Source of the DNA: Heterohyrax brucei
Lineage: Eukaryota; Chordata; Mammalia; Hyracoidea; Procaviidae
Assembly (NCBI GenBank): GCA_028571685.1
Contig: CM053144.1
Span: forward strand, 95,200,171-95,264,170
Reading direction: 5' to 3'
Length of the DNA stretch: 64,000 nucleotides
Shown: positions 1-11,389 of the stretch, piece by piece
Layout: the number at the start of each line of letters is the position of its first letter
How positions within the stretch are numbered: position 1 is the first letter of the stretch
Program-made: the position numbers and the translations under genes
Notes under the pieces: generated by a model
The model's input: only the letters and a program-made list of their open reading frames with translations
Databases searched by the model: none
Told to the model about the DNA's origin: nothing

Positions 1-689
1 CTTCCAATTTCTCCAATTCAGACATTCTCTTCTGTAACTTCTCAACCTCAAGTTTGAGCTCCTTACTATGATGTTCTTCCTCTTGCAGCTTCTTCCTCAA
101 TTCCCGACACTGAGATTCTGTTTTAGTGATCTCTTCATCTTTTCCTTCCATTTCTAGCACACGCTTTCGGAGATTTTCCACTTCTGCCATGAGGCTGGAG
201 TTTCCGCACTCCCCTTTGGCAATTTTATCTCTTAATTCCTGTAGTTCTTCCTCTGCCTTTTGAAGATTTTTGTTGGTTTCTTCGAGTTCCTCAATTCTTT
301 GACTTAAGCCAACCAGCTTGAGTCTAAGCTGCCTGTTGTGAGACTCTTGATTAGCTAATTTAGCATTCATCTCTTCATGCTCTTGAGAGAACCTTGAAAC
401 CTTATGTTCAAAGTCCACTTCTAACTTGAGCAATTTCTGCCTGTCTTCTTTGGATTTGGAAGTCACGGCTTTCAGCTTTTCTTCTTCTTCCTTTAGTTTT
501 TGAGTCAGATCCTGTACCTTCTGGCTTTGCAGACCAAGTTGCTCAATGTGCATTTGTCTTTCATCCACGAGCATGAGCGCAAAGGACTTGAGTTTGACAA
601 GTTCATCTCTTAGTTTATTGAGCCGTTTAGCATTTTCCTTTTCTTTGCGGGCTTGGTAAGCCTTTTCTTGTTCAAGGAGTTTTTTCAAC
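1..689 (-). CDS. FILIP1: FILIP1 large coiled-coil exon (5' part, runs off window)
   Basis: This is an internal coding exon of filamin A-interacting protein 1, a cytoplasmic actin-associated protein that binds filamin A and promotes its turnover; in the developing cortex it restrains radial migration. On the minus strand the frame is open for 229 codons after one base that completes an Arg codon from the previous exon; base 1 is the first base of the next codon. The acceptor is a pyrimidine-rich tract ending in TTTTCTAG at 690-691. The translation starts [20 protein letters not shown], includes [13 protein letters not shown] and ends RMSELEKLE, and is rich in Glu, Lys, Leu and Gln in heptad spacing: the end of the CortBP2-like domain followed by a long coiled coil. 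The paralogue FILIP1L has the same block, but residues such as [20 protein letters not shown] fit my recollection of FILIP1 and not FILIP1L. No frameshift or stop is seen. The remainder of the exon and the C-terminal region lie beyond the left edge. Confidence 0.95.
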
Positions 690-1074
690 CTAGAAAACAA
701 AACAATTATATATTAAAAGATTAATTAGCAAGTAGGTTTGTGTTCGATATTAAATAAAAGACAAATATAACTATGATAACTGCTGTTAATATGATAATTG
801 CTCACTAAAATCAATAATTGCTATACTATTAAGGCTTAACCAACTCATTCAGGTAGAAGTCAGTATATATTATTTACCCCTAGAGAAGTGAAGGTGCTAG
901 AAGGGGCATGAGAGGGGCTTACAGGGTGCTATTTTCTGTTTCTTGATTTAAATCCTGGTTTCACTGGATTGTTCAGCTTATAAAAATTCAGTTAACTAAA
1001 CACTTATGGCATGAATACTTCTCCGTACTTCAAAAAATAATCATTATGTAAAACTTAAGTTGTGTAGTAATGAC

Positions 1075-1285
1075 TATTTATATAGTACATTCTGTGCCCA
1101 GACACTAGTCTTCATTTTATCCTCACAGCAACCCTACAAGACATGCACTGCTACTATCATTCCCACAAGGAAAATGAGTTCCAGAGAAATTACGTAACTC
1201 GCCACAGGTCACACAGTAAGTGGTACTGCTGGGATTCAAACTCAGGCAGTGGGATTCAGAAATCTGGACTTCTTGCCTTTGCATC
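1075..1285 (-). repeat. MIR SINE
   Basis: Plus-strand text follows the antisense MIR pattern: a TCATTTTATCCTCACAGCAACC block, a tract on the pattern CCC-A-A-GGAAAATGAG, then GGTCACACAGTAAGTGG and GGGATTCAAACTCAGGC. It is an ancient mammal-wide SINE. Confidence 0.8.
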
Positions 1286-1465
1286 ATATAACTTCTTAAA
1301 GAAGCAAGGAAAGGTTAAGTAGAAGAGAAGGCCCAAAACACAACCACCTTCAAAGTTTTTCTTATTTTTGGACCCTTGCAGTAAACTATGCCACTATCAC
1401 TTGAGAGGGACACTGCAAGACGGGCTTTCTTGCAACAAAGCTAATTGATACAAGCTAATTGACAC

Positions 1466-1630
1466 AACCCTGGTGGCCTAGTGGTTAAGTGCTACATCAG
1501 CCAACCAAAACGTCGGCGGTTCAAATCTGCCAGGCGCTCCTTGGCAACTCTATGGGACAGTTCTACTCAGATCTATAGGATTGCTGTAAGTCAGAATCGA
1601 CTTGATGGCAGTGGCTTTGGCTTTTTATAG
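1466..1630 (+). mobile_element. AfroSINE, standard form
   Basis: It starts ACCCTGGTGGC with the A-box-like GTGGTTAAGTGCTAC and the B-box-like GGTTCAAATC, and ends CAGAATCGACTTGATGGCAG with a TTTGG-rich tail. It is tRNA-derived. A short direct repeat (AAGCTAATTGA twice) lies just upstream. Confidence 0.93.
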
Positions 1631-1722
1631 AGGGATAAGGTACCTAAAAACCCATACAGTGCTGGCTGAGCATTTTATTATTAGGCCAGTTATTTGATAT
1701 TAATATTGGCTGTTAGACAGTG

Positions 1723-1880
1723 GGAGTCCTGGTTGCACAGTGGTTAAGTGCTACAACTGCTAGCCAAGAAGTTGGCAGTTCAAATCCACCAAGTGTCCCT
1801 GGAGACCCTATGGGGCAAGTTATACTCTGATCTACAGAGTCAGAATCAAGTCAGTGGCAATGGATTTGGTTTTAGTTTAT
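1723..1880 (+). mobile_element. AfroSINE, standard form
   Basis: It has GTGGTTAAGTGCTACAACTG, AGTTCAAATCCACCAAG and a tail CAATGGATTTGGTTTTAG. It lies about 90 bp after the previous copy, in the same orientation. Confidence 0.9.
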
Positions 1881-2450
1881 TAGATGATGTGTATCTCTGA
1901 ATCTAGTGAGTAAAAGCATCTCTTGAAGAATGTGGTCATAGCAGCTTGTCAGAGGCCTATAGAAGAGGTATCTCTCAGCTGGGAAATCTGAAAATGAGAA
2001 AGGAAGCCCCCTTCATGTGGACTGAGCAAAGTATCCCTGAGTATCTGCCTGTCTTTAGTACTGGAGAATGAACAACCTCTAGACAACCTACAAAATGGCT
2101 CTGGAAATAGCAGAACCCTAAACAATATTTTTAGATCAAGCAGAACTGAGGCTTTTTGCATCTCACATAGGTTTTTGTGTCCTTTCTGTTTAGTTGTTTA
2201 TTTCCTTTAGTTCTTTTCTAAAAAGTTCTAATTTCTACTATACAGAAACAAGGGAAGTGATTCAACGAAAGCTGGACACAGCACATGCTAGGGTCTAATG
2301 AAAGAATAATGACGATTAAAATGAGGGGACTTCCAGGAGGAAGAAAAGTGGAGGTTACATAAGCCATTCTGTCAGCCATCCCTCCCTACATGGACATTCC
2401 TGTGTTCTAAAGCTTGGTGGTTCTTGGATTTTTATTTCAGTAAAGGAGGT

Positions 2451-2961
2451 TGTCATGGGTTGAATTGTGTCCCCCCAAAAATATGTGCCGCCGTGTGGCT
2501 GGACATGATTCCCAGTATCTTGGGACTGTCCTCCATTCTGTGGTTTCACTAAACTGTATGTTAAAGGAGCTGTAAATTCCTGCATAGAATTACTTCCTTG
2601 CTCTGCAGTAGGGGGAGTTTCCCTGGAGTGTGGCTTGCCCCATCCTTAGTGCTTTCAGCTTGCAAGAGATAAAAGGAAAGGGAAACAAAGAAAATGAGGA
2701 GCCTTACACCATCAAGAAATGTGCACTGGGAGAAGAGCGCGTCCTTGAGACCTGAGGTTCCTGCCCCAAGACGCTCCCTGGACAAAGACTGATGCAATAC
2801 CGGACTTTCCTCCAGAGCTGACAAGGGGAAAGCCTTCCCCTGGAGCAGTCACCCTGAATATGGACTTGCAACCTACCAGACTGTGTAAGAATAAACCTTC
2901 CTCTGTTAAAGCCATCCACTCTGTGGTATTTCTGTTAGAGCAGCACTAGCTGACTAAAACA
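2451..2961 (+). mobile_element. Solo LTR, ERVL-MaLR-like
   Basis: This 511-bp element starts TGTCATGGGTTGAATTGTG and ends AGCTGACTAAAACA, with a perfect 5-bp target duplication GAGGT at 2446-2450 and 2962-2966. The 3' part carries an AATAAA signal (about 2890) and the MaLR-like ending CTGTGGTATTTCTGTTAGAG. There is no internal retroviral sequence, so it is a recombined solo LTR, antisense to FILIP1. Confidence 0.85.
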
Positions 2962-3269
2962 GAGGTCATATTTGCTTAAACTTTAGATAAGTATGAATTC
3001 TAAGGAAGAGAATATGTAGACAGAAACAAAGGCAAGAATTGAGAAAAAACTTGGGGAAATGTCCAAAGATAAGGGGAAAAATAATACGAAGCGTTACCAA
3101 AGGCCAGTCCAGAGGACTACAAAGAGAGACAGCCACAAGAAGCATTATGGTAGCCAAAGGCAGAGAATTCCAGAAGGCAGGGATGGGTACCAGTCTCACT
3201 TTTTCTGCCTCCTCAGTCAATTTAGCATTTGACTTTCAGGTGTTTTCTTCCTCCTTTTCTTCTATCTAG

Positions 3270-3405
3270 AAGGAGGTCCTGGTGTACTGGTTAAGTGCTA
3301 GGTCTGCTAACCAAAAGCTCAGCAGTTTGAATCTACCAGGTGCAGTTCTCCTTTGCCCTGTAAGGTCACTAGGAGTCCGAATCAACTCAATGGCAATGGG
3401 GTTAT
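3270..3405 (+). mobile_element. AfroSINE with internal deletion
   Basis: GGTTAAGTGCTAGGTCTGC and the 3' AGTCCGAATCAACTCAATGG match. Part of the middle (the CTCCTTGGAAACTCTATGG segment) is missing. Confidence 0.85.
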
Positions 3406-3477
3406 ATGTAGAAATTCTTCTTTTATATAAGACAAGCATTAACATGTTACTGTTGACAAACCATAATGAGTATGGCA

Positions 3478-3644
3478 TAAACCAAAACCAAGCCCAGTGC
3501 TCTCAAGTCAATTTGGACTGATAGTGCCCCTATAGGACAGGACAGAAGTACCCTAGAAAGTTTCCAAGGAGCACCTGTCAGATTTGAACCACTGACCTTT
3601 GGGTTAACAGCTGTAGCACTTAACCACCATGCCACCACAGTTTC
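3478..3644 (-). mobile_element. AfroSINE, standard form
   Basis: The antisense signature runs from AACCAAAACCAAGCCCAGTG through TTTCCAAGGAGCACCTG to AGCACTTAACCACCATGCC. Confidence 0.92.
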
Positions 3645-3725
3645 CGAGTATACCATATTACGTTCCATTTCCTAATTTATGTTTCAAACAATTAATTTGC
3701 TCTATATTATCGGGCACTACCACCT

Positions 3726-3890
3726 TTGTGGAAACCACTGTGGCATAGTCATTAAGGGCTACATCTGCTAACCAAAAGTTTAGCAGTTTGAATCCACTGG
3801 GTGCTCCTTGGAAACTCTATGGGGCAGTTCTACGTGTCCTATAAGACAACTATGAGTTGAAATCAACTTGACCACAACAGGTTTTTTATT
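3726..3890 (+). mobile_element. AfroSINE, standard form
   Basis: It has GTGGCATAGTCATTAAGGGC, GCAGTTTGAATCCACTGGG, CTCTATGGGGCAGTTCTACG and an ending near ACAACAGGTTTTTTATT. Confidence 0.9.
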
Positions 3891-4385
3891 GTCTATGTAA
3901 TCAAGGCATTTAAAAGGCAGAATAAGAACATTTTAGTGCTGCTTGTACCAAATGAACTTACCACCTCCACTTCTCTGCCTGCCTTGCCATTTTCTCAATG
4001 CTCCCCAGGAACTCTGATTCTAAGTAGAAATTGCATAAAGAGGAAACAAACCAGAAGACCAAGACGGAGGTGAACTTGTACCCTAATTCTCATCAGCAGT
4101 TACACACAGAGCCCTGAGTATCTTAAAATCAAATTAATTCTTGGTAAGTTTTTAATTCTCTCCAATCATTTATCTTACAAAGTGGACAAAGACAAGTAAA
4201 TGATCTAATAGATTTTTCAGAATTCTCTTCCCTTTCTTAACAATTATTCTTCAACATATTCCTCATTTCTCTTTTCATGTTGAATCTAACTATATGTGTT
4301 CATATTGCAAATTTGTTATTTACATCATTTGGCTTTATTTATTTTACTTAGAATTACTTAATTTACATATTATGTAATTCTTATA

Positions 4386-4424
4386 TGCCAAGCCAACGAG
4401 CCAAGTGCCATCGAGTCGGATATG
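4386..4424 (-). mobile_element. AfroSINE 3' tail fragment
   Basis: Only the terminal GTGCCATCGAGTCGG block is recognisable, so it is a truncated copy. Confidence 0.55.
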
Positions 4425-4497
4425 CTTAAATATTTACTTACAGTAATTATTTATGTATTAACTACTCACAAATTTAATTATATTCAATTCCAAACTA

Positions 4498-4645
4498 GAA
4501 AACCAAACTCACTGCCGCTGAGCTGATTCCGATTCACAGTGACCCTATAGGACAGAGTAGAACTGCCCCATAGAATTTCCAAAGAAGACCTGGTAGATTT
4601 GAACTGCTGACCTTGGTTGCTGATACTGTATACATTTACCAAGAC
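4498..4645 (-). mobile_element. AfroSINE, standard form
   Basis: It contains GACCCTATAGGACAGAGTAG and AACTGCCCCATAGAATTTCC. The promoter-proximal end is degraded (TACATTTACC). Confidence 0.9.
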
Positions 4646-5094
4646 ACATCAAATTGTCCACTTAAGATTGGTGAATTTATTGCATATAATTACTTCCCCC
4701 TGAAAAGTACAGTGAGAAAAATAACATAAAAGCCCTGGGATGTGTTCAGATATCAGACAAAAGGAAATAGGTTATAAATAAATATTATGAAAGAATGACT
4801 TACAATATGTATAAAAACAAAACAAAATAGGTTATAAAACTTGAGGTTGAAGGGTATGAAAGCAGAGGTAGTGAAGCTAAAGAAAACAGCACTGACTTTT
4901 TCTAGGTGAGGCGGAGGACCAACAAGAAATACTGTTCTAGAAAAGTACTGTTTTGCATCCTAGAAAACCTCTTGTCCTAATATTATTTCAAGAGGCTCCT
5001 AAAAGCAACCCTAGGCCCCAATTTTTTTGCTAATACCCTCCCCCAGATCCCCAGCAAATAAGAAGTAGAAGGACGTATTTGATAAACATCTTCT

Positions 5095-5475
5095 TTACTG
5101 AATGCTTATTACATTCTAGGCAGCATGTCAAGTGCTTTACAGTTTCGTTTAATTTCACAACAACCTTTGGGCACATTATTACTGTGCCGGGAACCCTGGT
5201 AGCATAGTGGTTAAGTGCTACGGCTGCTAACTAAGCGGTCAGCAGTTGAAATCTACCAGGCACTCTTTCAAAACTCAATGGAGCAGTCCTACCCTGTTCT
5301 ATAGGGCCACTATGAGTTGGAATCGACTCAATGGCACTGTGTTTGGGTTTTTTTGGTATATTACTGTGCCATGTTATAAATAATGGAAATTATTTGACTT
5401 AATCAAGGGAACAGGAATAATAAGGGCCAGGTTGGAATTTTGACCCAGATCTGTTTAACCACAACCACTGTGCTT
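5095..5475 (-). repeat. MIR split by an AfroSINE
   Basis: The antisense MIR begins ATGCTTATTACATTCTAGGC and AAGTGCTTTACAG. It is interrupted at 5189-5358 and resumes with TGACTTAATCAAGG and a degraded GGAATTTTGACCC block. Confidence 0.7.
5189..5358 (+). mobile_element. AfroSINE with 12-bp target duplication
   Basis: This is a near-complete copy (GGAACCCTGGTAGCATAGTG to GGAATCGACTCAATGGCACTG plus a T-rich tail). It is flanked by TATTACTGTGCC at 5177-5188 and 5359-5370, so its ends are defined precisely. It sits inside a MIR. Confidence 0.93.
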
Positions 5476-6197
5476 TTAACAACAAGGCTATTCCTCAAAA
5501 AGAAATTGTTTGAACCACTTAAATTTCCAAGACTTTGTGTTTGTCTAGATTAACTATCTTGCTTGAGTCAGCCTGTCTTCCCAGAACTGTCAAGATCCCT
5601 TGGATTCTGTCATTCAGCATATCAGCTTTTCCTCAGCATTCTGTCATTGGTAAAAATAACCCCAATTATTAATAAAAAGATAGATCAATGTACAGAAACT
5701 TTCAAAATATTCTCTACATCTCCCTCCTGCTGACTTGAATCCATTCATTATGAGAGGCATTGTCATTAAATTAGCTAGGAGCCCACTGGGCTATTCATTG
5801 TTTATTACTTCTGAGTTCTCAATTTTCCGCTACAAACCAGTTCCAACTGTGTCTTCCTCAGGTCAGTGACAGTCCATGACAACTACATTCTTCCAACTGC
5901 TTAGGTCCAGAATCTAGTCTTCTTTGACTCCTCTCTTTCTTCCACACACTACATTTAATTGCATAGCAGATCTTGTTAGAGCTGCTTCCAAGATTTATTC
6001 TGAATACTTCTCATCTTTTCCTTTGCCACCATTATGGTCCAGGCCACCATCAACACTTATCTGCATAACAACAAAAGCCTCCTATCTGACTCCTAGCTTC
6101 CAGACTGGCCTCCCCTCAGTCTATTTTTTTCTCCAGAAGCCAGAGTAAGTCTATGAAAAGGGTAAATCAGATCTGTCAGTCATCTGCTTAAAGTTGG

Positions 6198-6349
6198 TTA
6201 CAAACCAAAACCCACTGGCATCAAGTCAACTCTGACTCATAGCAACCCTATCATAGAACTGCCCCACTTTCCAAGGAGCACCTGGCAGATTTGAACTGCT
6301 GACCTTTTGGCTATCAGATGTAACAATTAACCACTACATCACAAGGGCT
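6198..6349 (-). mobile_element. AfroSINE, standard form
   Basis: It has ACCAAAACCCACTGGCATCA, TTTCCAAGGAGCACCTGGCA and ATTAACCACTACATCAC. There is a small internal deletion around the ACAGAGTAG block. Confidence 0.9.
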
Positions 6350-7498
6350 TACCAATAAAAAAGCAGAGAGCTCAGAATGGGCTACGTTCTGCCAGAGACA
6401 TAACCGTGAATAAAATAGACGAAAGTTTCTCATTTCAAGGTGTTACATATAAGAGAAGACAGTGAAAACAGTAAGTAAAATATATCGTGTGTTAGATGCT
6501 AATTGGTACTGTGAATAAAAATAAAGCATGAACAGGAAATAGGATGTTTTATTAAGACACAATTTAGAACAGGATGGGTAATGGATGGATGTAGGCAATG
6601 TTTATCAATGCTCTCAAAAACAGCCAGATATTGTCTACCTCCGTGCACACCTGCACCCATGAAAGCCTTGCTTGCAACAATTAAGGCCCAGAGCATCAGC
6701 GCTGCACCATCTCACTCCCTCAGGCCCCATTCTGAAACACTGGTATCATCCTAAAAGTCATCCTAGGATTATTTCAACTTGTACACTTGGCCAGATCATG
6801 TTAATTTGCCTTCTCAGTACACTTTTTCTGCTTTTCTCCACTCTCCCTGTACATTCATGTCTCCGTCTTTCAAGAGGAAGGGCAGGTTTAAAGTAGCAGG
6901 AGCATGTCAGTAATTAAAGACAAATGAACCTCAAAAGAGTCAAGTTTGTATGCAGTTCCGAGTCTTGAATCACAATGTGTTTTTTTCTTTACCACTTAGA
7001 GCAAAGTATAGAGCTAAGCAGCTGGGTAATGTGATAGGACTTGGTTTTATCAAATGATTCAGGAAGAACTGTCACTTTTTAACAAATCATCTCAGGTCTT
7101 TGAGACAGTGATTATTTTAACCACTATCCAGAATTAATTAATCTATTGTCCCCAGTTCACTGCACAATGCTGGGATTAGGGTGATATCAGTAAAGGCTAG
7201 GTTTTGCAACTGCAGGGTCAGATTCTGTCTTTCTGAATTTTTAATACTTTGTTTATCATGGATTTTTTCCATTAATTTTTAATTTTAAAGAATATTTCAT
7301 CAAACTATTGTGTATCTTAATTACTGAGATGTTTGGTGTCCTCTTAAATTTTACAGCCAAGGTGACAGACTGACTTGCCTCACCCTAGTCCCATTTCTGA
7401 TTTCTGAGAGCTAATCATTTTTTATATGTAAAAATAGGCACATCAAAAGGGCAAACACTTTTGAACTTTGTTTTTGTTTTGTATTTCTTAGTCTAAAT

Positions 7499-7658
7499 TG
7501 AAAATCCACTACCATCAAGTCAATGCTGACTCACAGCGACCCTGTAAGACAGAGTAGAGCTGCTCCATAGAGCTTCCAAGGAGTGTCTGGTGGGTTTGAA
7601 CTGCTGACCTATTGGTTAACAGATGTACCACTCAACTGCTACACCACCAGGGTATCCA
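7499..7658 (-). mobile_element. AfroSINE, standard form
   Basis: It has CACTACCATCAAGTCAATGC, GACCCTGTAAGACAGAGTAG and a 5' end read as CTACACCACCAGGGTATCC. Confidence 0.92.
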
Positions 7659-8475
7659 ACAGGAAACAAGTTTATAAAGGCTTTTCTTATTAAGACTAGC
7701 AGTATTTTAGAGTCACTGATCTTAAACTTTTTAACCCAGGCCCAGTTTAGTGAGGCAGAAGATTTATGTTGGCCAATCCCATTCTGAAAAAGAACTTGGT
7801 GATAAAAATTTGAAAGGGAAGAAAATAAAACTAGTACACTTGTTGCCAGCAAGTTTTATGAACTGTTTTGCTTCATAAGAGAAGATGCTGGTGTTATACA
7901 CATGGTTTTATATTATAAAATTATCTCCTATGACTAAAGAATCCAGTAGTTTTCTTACATTTAACCCAATAAATTCAAATAGAAGATATACAAAATAAGT
8001 CTGAGCCAGTCTATTATGAATGGATGTTATACTTCATCAGATTTTCAGGGGATTGTATACAATTCTGCTTTAGAATGTCCATACTGGTAATAATCCTTGA
8101 AGAGTACTTGTAGAAAATTATAAACCAAGAATACATATTATGGACCAACAACTCCCAGGACACTAAATTGGTAACGAAATTTATCCAATAACAATTTCTC
8201 TTTAAAATGCATGGATGACGGCAACTGAAAGCCATGAAAAACTCTTGGGTGGTAAATTAATCTCCTTGAAGATGATGAGGTTTCCCACTACGAGGTGAGC
8301 ACATGCTCAGTAAGCATTTGAAACACTGGGGTCAGCCAGACTGAATGGTAGAATACTCACTGCATCCTTAGGGAAAATCTAATAACATGGTAACTTAAAT
8401 CTATAAATACTATGCTTATAAATAAATCACTTAGTGTTTACTAGTAACTAGCTCTTAAAAACAACATAGAAAACA

Positions 8476-8628
8476 TTACTGATTTCTGTAGAGTTGATTC
8501 CAACCCATAGTGACTGTAGAGGACAAAGGAGAACTGTCACAGAGTTCTCAAGGAGCGGTTGGTGGATTTGAACTGCCAACCTTTTGGTTAGCAGCTCTAT
8601 CACTTAACCCTGTGCCACCAGGGCTCCA
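8476..8628 (-). mobile_element. AfroSINE, standard form
   Basis: It has AGAGTTGATTCCAACCCATA, TTTTGGTTAGCAGCTC and CCTGTGCCACCAGGGCTCC. Confidence 0.92.
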
Positions 8629-8693
8629 AAAAATAGCTCTTAGTCATAAGAGAAAAATTAAAGTCTAGGGAACTATTGGCCATTTGTTCATAA

Positions 8694-8852
8694 ACCCCCT
8701 TTCTCTGAAGTCAATTCCAACTCATAATGACCTTATAAAATAGAGCAGAACTTCCTCACAGGGTTTCCAAGGAGTGCCTGGTAGAGTCAAACTGCCAACC
8801 TTTCATTTAGCAGCTGCAGCACTTAACTAATGCTATGCCACAAGGTGTCTAT
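8694..8852 (-). mobile_element. AfroSINE, standard form
   Basis: It has GAAGTCAATTCCAACTCATA, GGTTTCCAAGGAGTGCCTGG and GCAGCACTTAAC. It follows the previous copy by about 65 bp in the same orientation. Confidence 0.9.
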
Positions 8853-9429
8853 TTGTTCATAAGAACTATGAAATGACTGTTATTTTCTGACTGGTTGTCC
8901 ATCAGGAAGACCACTGCTTGAGAGATAGCTCTCTGACCACACACTCCAGTGGGAAGCCCTTTGGCTCTTACAGAAACATAACCATGATTCATTATTCTAC
9001 CCAATTACTCTACAAAGATGGGTCAAACACCCCCCACTGGCAGTATACTAGGTGCTAAGAATAAATATATATATATTAAAAACATGTATCTAGTTAAACA
9101 CGCAGTGTCAATACCATATAAAAAGTGCTATATACCCTTTAAACATAGGCTAAGGACATCCAAGGGTGTAGATGAAGGAGGAAGTTCTTGCTCAGGGCTT
9201 TGGTAATTGTCTTTCCAATATGCTTACTCTGCTATCTGGGGTGCAACCCATGGGGCCTGTCTGTGACTAGCCCCATGAGGGTTCTCCTCTCCAGGAACCA
9301 GCCACATCCTGGGGTGCCTAGCCTGATACGAGTCGTCAGAGCTAGCTTTCAGAACACAGTGGTCCTATGGGCTCTTCTTTCACATCCTTCAGGTTTCGGT
9401 TCACCGCCCTCCCCAAAGAGACATTGCCA

Positions 9430-9640
9430 ACCACTTTATAGAAGACAGCTTGCCCAGTCACTCTCCATCATATCATCCTACTTATTTCTGTCACTGCACT
9501 TTCACTATGTGAAATCATCTGGTTCATTTATTTGTAAGCTCTGTGAGGGCAGGGCCCATGGCTGAACACCAGCCTCTGGACACAGCCTGACACCAAATGA
9601 GTGCTCAGTAAATATTAATTCAATGAATGAATAAACAAAG
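9430..9640 (+). repeat. L2-type 3' end
   Basis: It has the characteristic AAGCTCTGTGAGGGCAGGGC followed by GAGTGCTCAGTAAATATTAA and an ATGAATGAATAAA tail. Confidence 0.7.
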
Positions 9641-10927
9641 ACTATTCAGATGAAGAATAGGGGAAATGGTGTTCCACACAGGGGTTAAAGAGCATGCAAA
9701 GGCAAGAACATTGAACCTTAAGCAGAGGAACAAGGTCAAAGTCCGAGGACACAGTGGGAGACAGAAAAGTATCAAGCAATAAAAGGGGAAGGTTAGATCA
9801 ACTGGTATGGCCTTCTAAGGAATCTGGGTTGCATTTTTGAGTGTTATGCAGAGTTCCTGAAGGATTCAAGGGGAGGAATAATATCCACTTTGGATTTTAG
9901 AACTCTAACTGCAATGTAGTGTATGGATTATACAAGGGGGAGACTAGATGCAGGGCAACCAGTTTTGAAAGTGTTATAATTTTTCAGGCGAGAGAGGGAA
10001 GAAACAATGATTAAGATCACAATAGAAGTACAAGAAAAGGAGAAGACTACAATGATAATTATAAAGCATAATTGACTGGTTTGAAATGTTACAGCTGAAG
10101 TAGAAGCAATCACCTAGGCTTACCTCTGCATTTTGAATGACCAATACCACTTCTTGATCACACTGGCTCCATGAGCACCATATCCCAGCCAATCTGAGTC
10201 CTACCATTTGGAATCCTAGGGAGATAGTTACAGTGTACCTGCGATATTCTCCCCAAGAACCTATAACATGCACAGTGGGCAAAATTAGTTCTTTGAAAAG
10301 CCAACTCAGTTGAGTAAGCATGGGCAAGAGTAATCTCCGAGTTTTCTCTCTTCTGGTATTAAGACTTTTTGAAAGGCTCTTTCTTAGGTCTGTCTCAATT
10401 TTCTCCATCTTTGGGGAAAGAAAGGATTGTAATTTTCTCTTACAAAATTTTGAGGGGGGCAAATCAAGGCTCTGAGCCTCTTGGTAAAAAAGGGTTTTTG
10501 ATTACAGACATTGATTCGCTTAATGATCAGTGTTATTATATACAGTTGTAGAAAAGCACATATTGAAGTTATTAAACTGCCTAGCCATTCCAATGACCAC
10601 AAAAATATATGCTTCTCATTGTTATCCTTTGGGCTGCATATTTTCCATTTATTTCCCCAGGTCTGCTCCTCACTCTTCCCGACCCTGTTCTGTGCTCCAT
10701 CGCACTGAGTCTTCGGAACTCTATTAACAAACTCCTTCTGGCTTCAAGTGGGGTTTGGTCAGTAGGAGCCACTAATAGAATACTGGGTAATGGGTTATTA
10801 ATTCGCTCCTGAGTCTTGGACATTTGGCTTCATTCTTCTACTAGGGACCAGAGCCCAGCTGCATAGCCCTCTTCGATGGATACAACTCTTCCTGAGGCCT
10901 CTGATAACAACTCTCCTCCCTCTTCGG
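9641..10927. other. Intronic stretch without a recognised gene
   Basis: There is a 162-codon open frame on the minus strand (9974-10462) that I do not recognise and take as chance or decayed repeat. The part at 10640-10920 (GTTCTGTGCTCCATCGCACT, AACAAACTCCTTCTGGCTTC) looks like a mammalian interspersed repeat that I cannot name. Confidence 0.4.
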
Positions 10928-11134
10928 TTGTTGTTGTTATGGTATGACACGGAGTTGACTCCAACTTATAGCAATGCTGTGGGACAGAACAGAATGGCCA
11001 CAAAGGGTTTCTGAGGGCATAATCATTACGGAAGCAGATGACAGGTCTTTTCTCCCACAGAGCAGTTGGGCAATTCAAGCTGCTGATATTTCAGTTAGCA
11101 GCCTAGTGCTTAACCATTGTACCATTGGGGCTCT
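10928..11134 (-). mobile_element. AfroSINE, long form with Cys-box-like insert
   Basis: Beyond the standard blocks it carries the extra module ATCATTACGGAAGCAGATGA plus TCTTTTCTCCCACAGAGCAG before the B-box region. It ends TTAACCATTGTACCATTGGG. The 3' end has a GTTGTTGTTGTTATGG tail. Confidence 0.88.
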
Positions 11135-11171
11135 TTCTTTTTAAGTTAGGGAAGCTAAAAGCTGCAACTAC

Positions 11172-11378
11172 AACTGTTGGTAGTAGCTGTAGAGTAGATT
11201 CTGACTTATAATTAACTCAGTGTACAGCAGAGAACTGCTCCATGGGCTTTTCAAGGCATATTGCCTTTCCAAAGCAGATTGCCAGGTCTGTCTTCTAAGG
11301 TGCCTCTGGGTGAACTGGAACTACCAGCCTTTTAGTTTGCAGTCTGATGCTTAACTATTTGCACCACACAGGGACTCC
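11172..11378 (-). mobile_element. AfroSINE, long form (GTGCCTCTGGGTG type)
   Basis: The extra module is AGATTGCCAGGTCTGTCTTC followed by GGTGCCTCTGGGTGAACTGG. It ends TTTGCACCACACAGGGACTC. Confidence 0.86.
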
Positions 11379-11389
11379 CCACCTATCAC

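Noticed and set aside
1-689. Exon belonging to the paralogue FILIP1L
   Set aside because: The residues match my recollection of FILIP1 better, and the three exons together give FILIP1 (DVIHMLKTEKTKPEVLEAHY).
9188-9565. 125-codon plus-strand open frame as a coding exon
   Set aside because: Its 3' part runs into an L2 repeat end, and it has no recognisable protein features.
9974-10462. 162-codon open frame on the minus strand as a gene
   Set aside because: No recognisable domain, no splice or start context, and embedded in decayed intronic sequence.
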